From Brachymonas denitrificans (GTDB lineage: Bacteria; Pseudomonadota; Gammaproteobacteria; Burkholderiales; Burkholderiaceae_C), in the NCBI RefSeq assembly GCF_907163135.1, contig NZ_CAJQUA010000001.1, positions 449,001 through 513,000 of the forward strand: DNA of 64,000 nt. The letters are read 5' to 3'. Numbering within the stretch: position 1 is the first letter of the stretch; every line of letters begins with the position of its first letter. This document shows positions 63,021 through 64,000 of this stretch, piece after piece. The notes beneath the pieces are model-generated. The model had not been told where the DNA came from. It saw only the letters and a list, made by a program, of their open reading frames with translations, and made no database searches. The position numbers and the translations under genes were made by a program.

Positions 63021-64000
63021 GCCGGCCTGTGCGCATGACTCCGTCTTCTCCTTCTTCCTTCCCGCAACAAGTCACCGTTCTCGGCGCCACTGGCTCCATC
63101 GGTACCAATACGCTGGACGTGATCGCCCGCCATCCGGAGCAGTTCCGGGTGTTCGCGCTGAGCGCCGCCACCCAGACCGACAAGATGCTGGAGCTGTGCC
63201 GCCGCTTTGTGCCCCGCTATGCGGTGATGGCTTCCGAGCCGCATGCGCAGGCGCTGCGCGGGGCCTGCAAGGCGCATGGCCTGGCTGTCGAGGTGCTCAG
63301 TGGCGAGCAGGGTTTGGTGGATGTGTCCAGCCATCCCGATGTGGATGCCGTGATGGCCGCCATCGTGGGTGCCGCCGGGCTGGCGCCCTGTCTGGCGGCA
63401 GCGCGTACCGGCAAGCGCCTGCTGCTGGCCAACAAGGAGGCGCTGGTCGTCGGTGGCCGCGTGTTCCTGGATGCGGTGGAGCAGGGAGGTGCCACCTTGC
63501 TGCCGATTGACAGCGAGCACTCCGCCATTTTCCAGTCGTTGCCAGAAGATCCGGCCACCTGGCAGCAGCGCGTCGAAAAAATCATCCTGACCGCTTCCGG
63601 CGGGCCGTTCCGCACGGCCGACCCGGCTGTGCTCAGGGACGTCACCCCCGAGCAGGCCTGTGCCCATCCCAACTGGAGCATGGGTCGCAAGATTTCGGTC
63701 GATTCCGCCACCATGATGAACAAGGCGCTCGAGGTGATCGAGGCGCACTACCTGTTCGGCATGCCGCCCGAGCGCATGGGCGTGGTGATCCACCCGCAGA
63801 GCATCGTGCATTCCATGGTGCAATATCGCGACGCCTCCATCGTGGCGCAGATGGGCACGCCCGACATGCGTGTGCCGATTGCCTATGGCCTGTCCTGGCC
63901 GGAGCGCATCGCGAGCGGGGCGGCGGCGCTGGACTTCGCCAGCCTGTCGGCCATGACCTTCGAGGCGGTGGACCAGCACGGCCATCCGGAGCGCTTCCCC
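63017..64000 (+). CDS. dxr: 1-deoxy-D-xylulose-5-phosphate reductoisomerase (3' end beyond window)
   Basis: Dxr (IspC) converts DXP to MEP, the first committed step of the MEP isoprenoid pathway, which also feeds UppS next door. The visible ~328 residues have the NADPH-binding start [28 protein letters not shown], the metal and substrate residues in [15 protein letters not shown], the flexible loop [22 protein letters not shown] and [12 protein letters not shown]. The gene runs off the window end. The start at 63017 overlaps the cdsA stop; an in-frame ATG at 63035 (MTPSSPSS) is an alternative. Confidence 0.97.
   Translation, partial: MSRPVRMTPSSPSSFPQQVTVLGATGSIGTNTLDVIARHPEQFRVFALSAATQTDKMLELCRRFVPRYAVMASEPHAQALRGACKAHGLAVEVLSGEQGLVDVSSHPDVDAVMAAIVGAAGLAPCLAAARTGKRLLLANKEALVVGGRVFLDAVEQGGATLLPIDSEHSAIFQSLPEDPATWQQRVEKIILTASGGPFRTADPAVLRDVTPEQACAHPNWSMGRKISVDSATMMNKALEVIEAHYLFGMPPERMGVVIHPQSIVHSMVQYRDASIVAQMGTPDMRVPIAYGLSWPERIASGAAALDFASLSAMTFEAVDQHGHPERFP

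Overview
The window is a 64 kb GC-rich chromosomal segment of a Gram-negative betaproteobacterium, most likely order Burkholderiales and plausibly family Comamonadaceae. This rests on gene order (secA-argJ, accA-tilS-lysC, rpsB-tsf-pyrH-frr-uppS-cdsA-dxr), on LPS (lpxH) and type II secretion genes, and on protein style; genus and species are not assigned. Almost all of it is dense core-type coding DNA with short intergenic gaps and many clear intrinsic terminators. No insertion sequence, prophage or CRISPR array was seen.

Layout. 1-10.4 kb: the 3' end of an alpha-E protein gene, a DciA-like gene, secA, argJ, an FKBP isomerase, a JmjC-type ribosomal oxygenase, a tiny alanine-rich lipoprotein, lpxH, two cyclophilins and a TPR protein. 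10.7-16.6 kb: cysS, a HhH-GPD DNA glycosylase, accA, tilS, lysC and tRNA-Ser(GCT). 16.9-26.2 kb: a complete selenoprotein module. It contains a periplasmic formate dehydrogenase (fdnG with an in-frame UGA for selenocysteine, fdnH, fdnI), its maturation factor fdhE, then selA, selB and selC (tRNA-Sec), nearly all overlapping or abutting. The enzyme and the machinery to insert its selenocysteine are therefore inherited together; only selD is not visible.

26.3-29.4 kb: terC, a divergent NhaR-like regulator, and one AT-rich HNH nuclease gene whose composition marks it as a recent arrival. 29.4-41.5 kb: a type II secretion locus, gspG-H-I-J-K-L-M-N-D-E-F on the minus strand with gspC divergent. 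GspJ carries an unusual collagen-like Gly-X-Y tract encoded by a 9-bp minisatellite. 41.5-46.2 kb: a GcvH-like lipoyl protein paired with a DsrE-like protein (a possible stand-alone lipoate/sulfur-carrier pair), then nrdR, glyA and a lytic transglycosylase.

46.2-53.5 kb: a long DUF349 protein, then an SHP-type cytochrome c, a diheme cytochrome c, a b561-type cytochrome b and an OmpR/EnvZ-class two-component system in one operon. 53.6-64 kb: two identical tRNA-Leu(CAG) genes, rnr (with an unresolved start next to a tRNA), nnr, and the conserved translation/envelope cluster rpsB to dxr, which runs off the window end.

The strongest leads for new biology are the GcvH-like/DsrE-like pair, the collagen-like GspJ repeat, the Lpp-like alanine-rich lipoprotein ending in lysine, the HNH gene, and the rnr 5' end.
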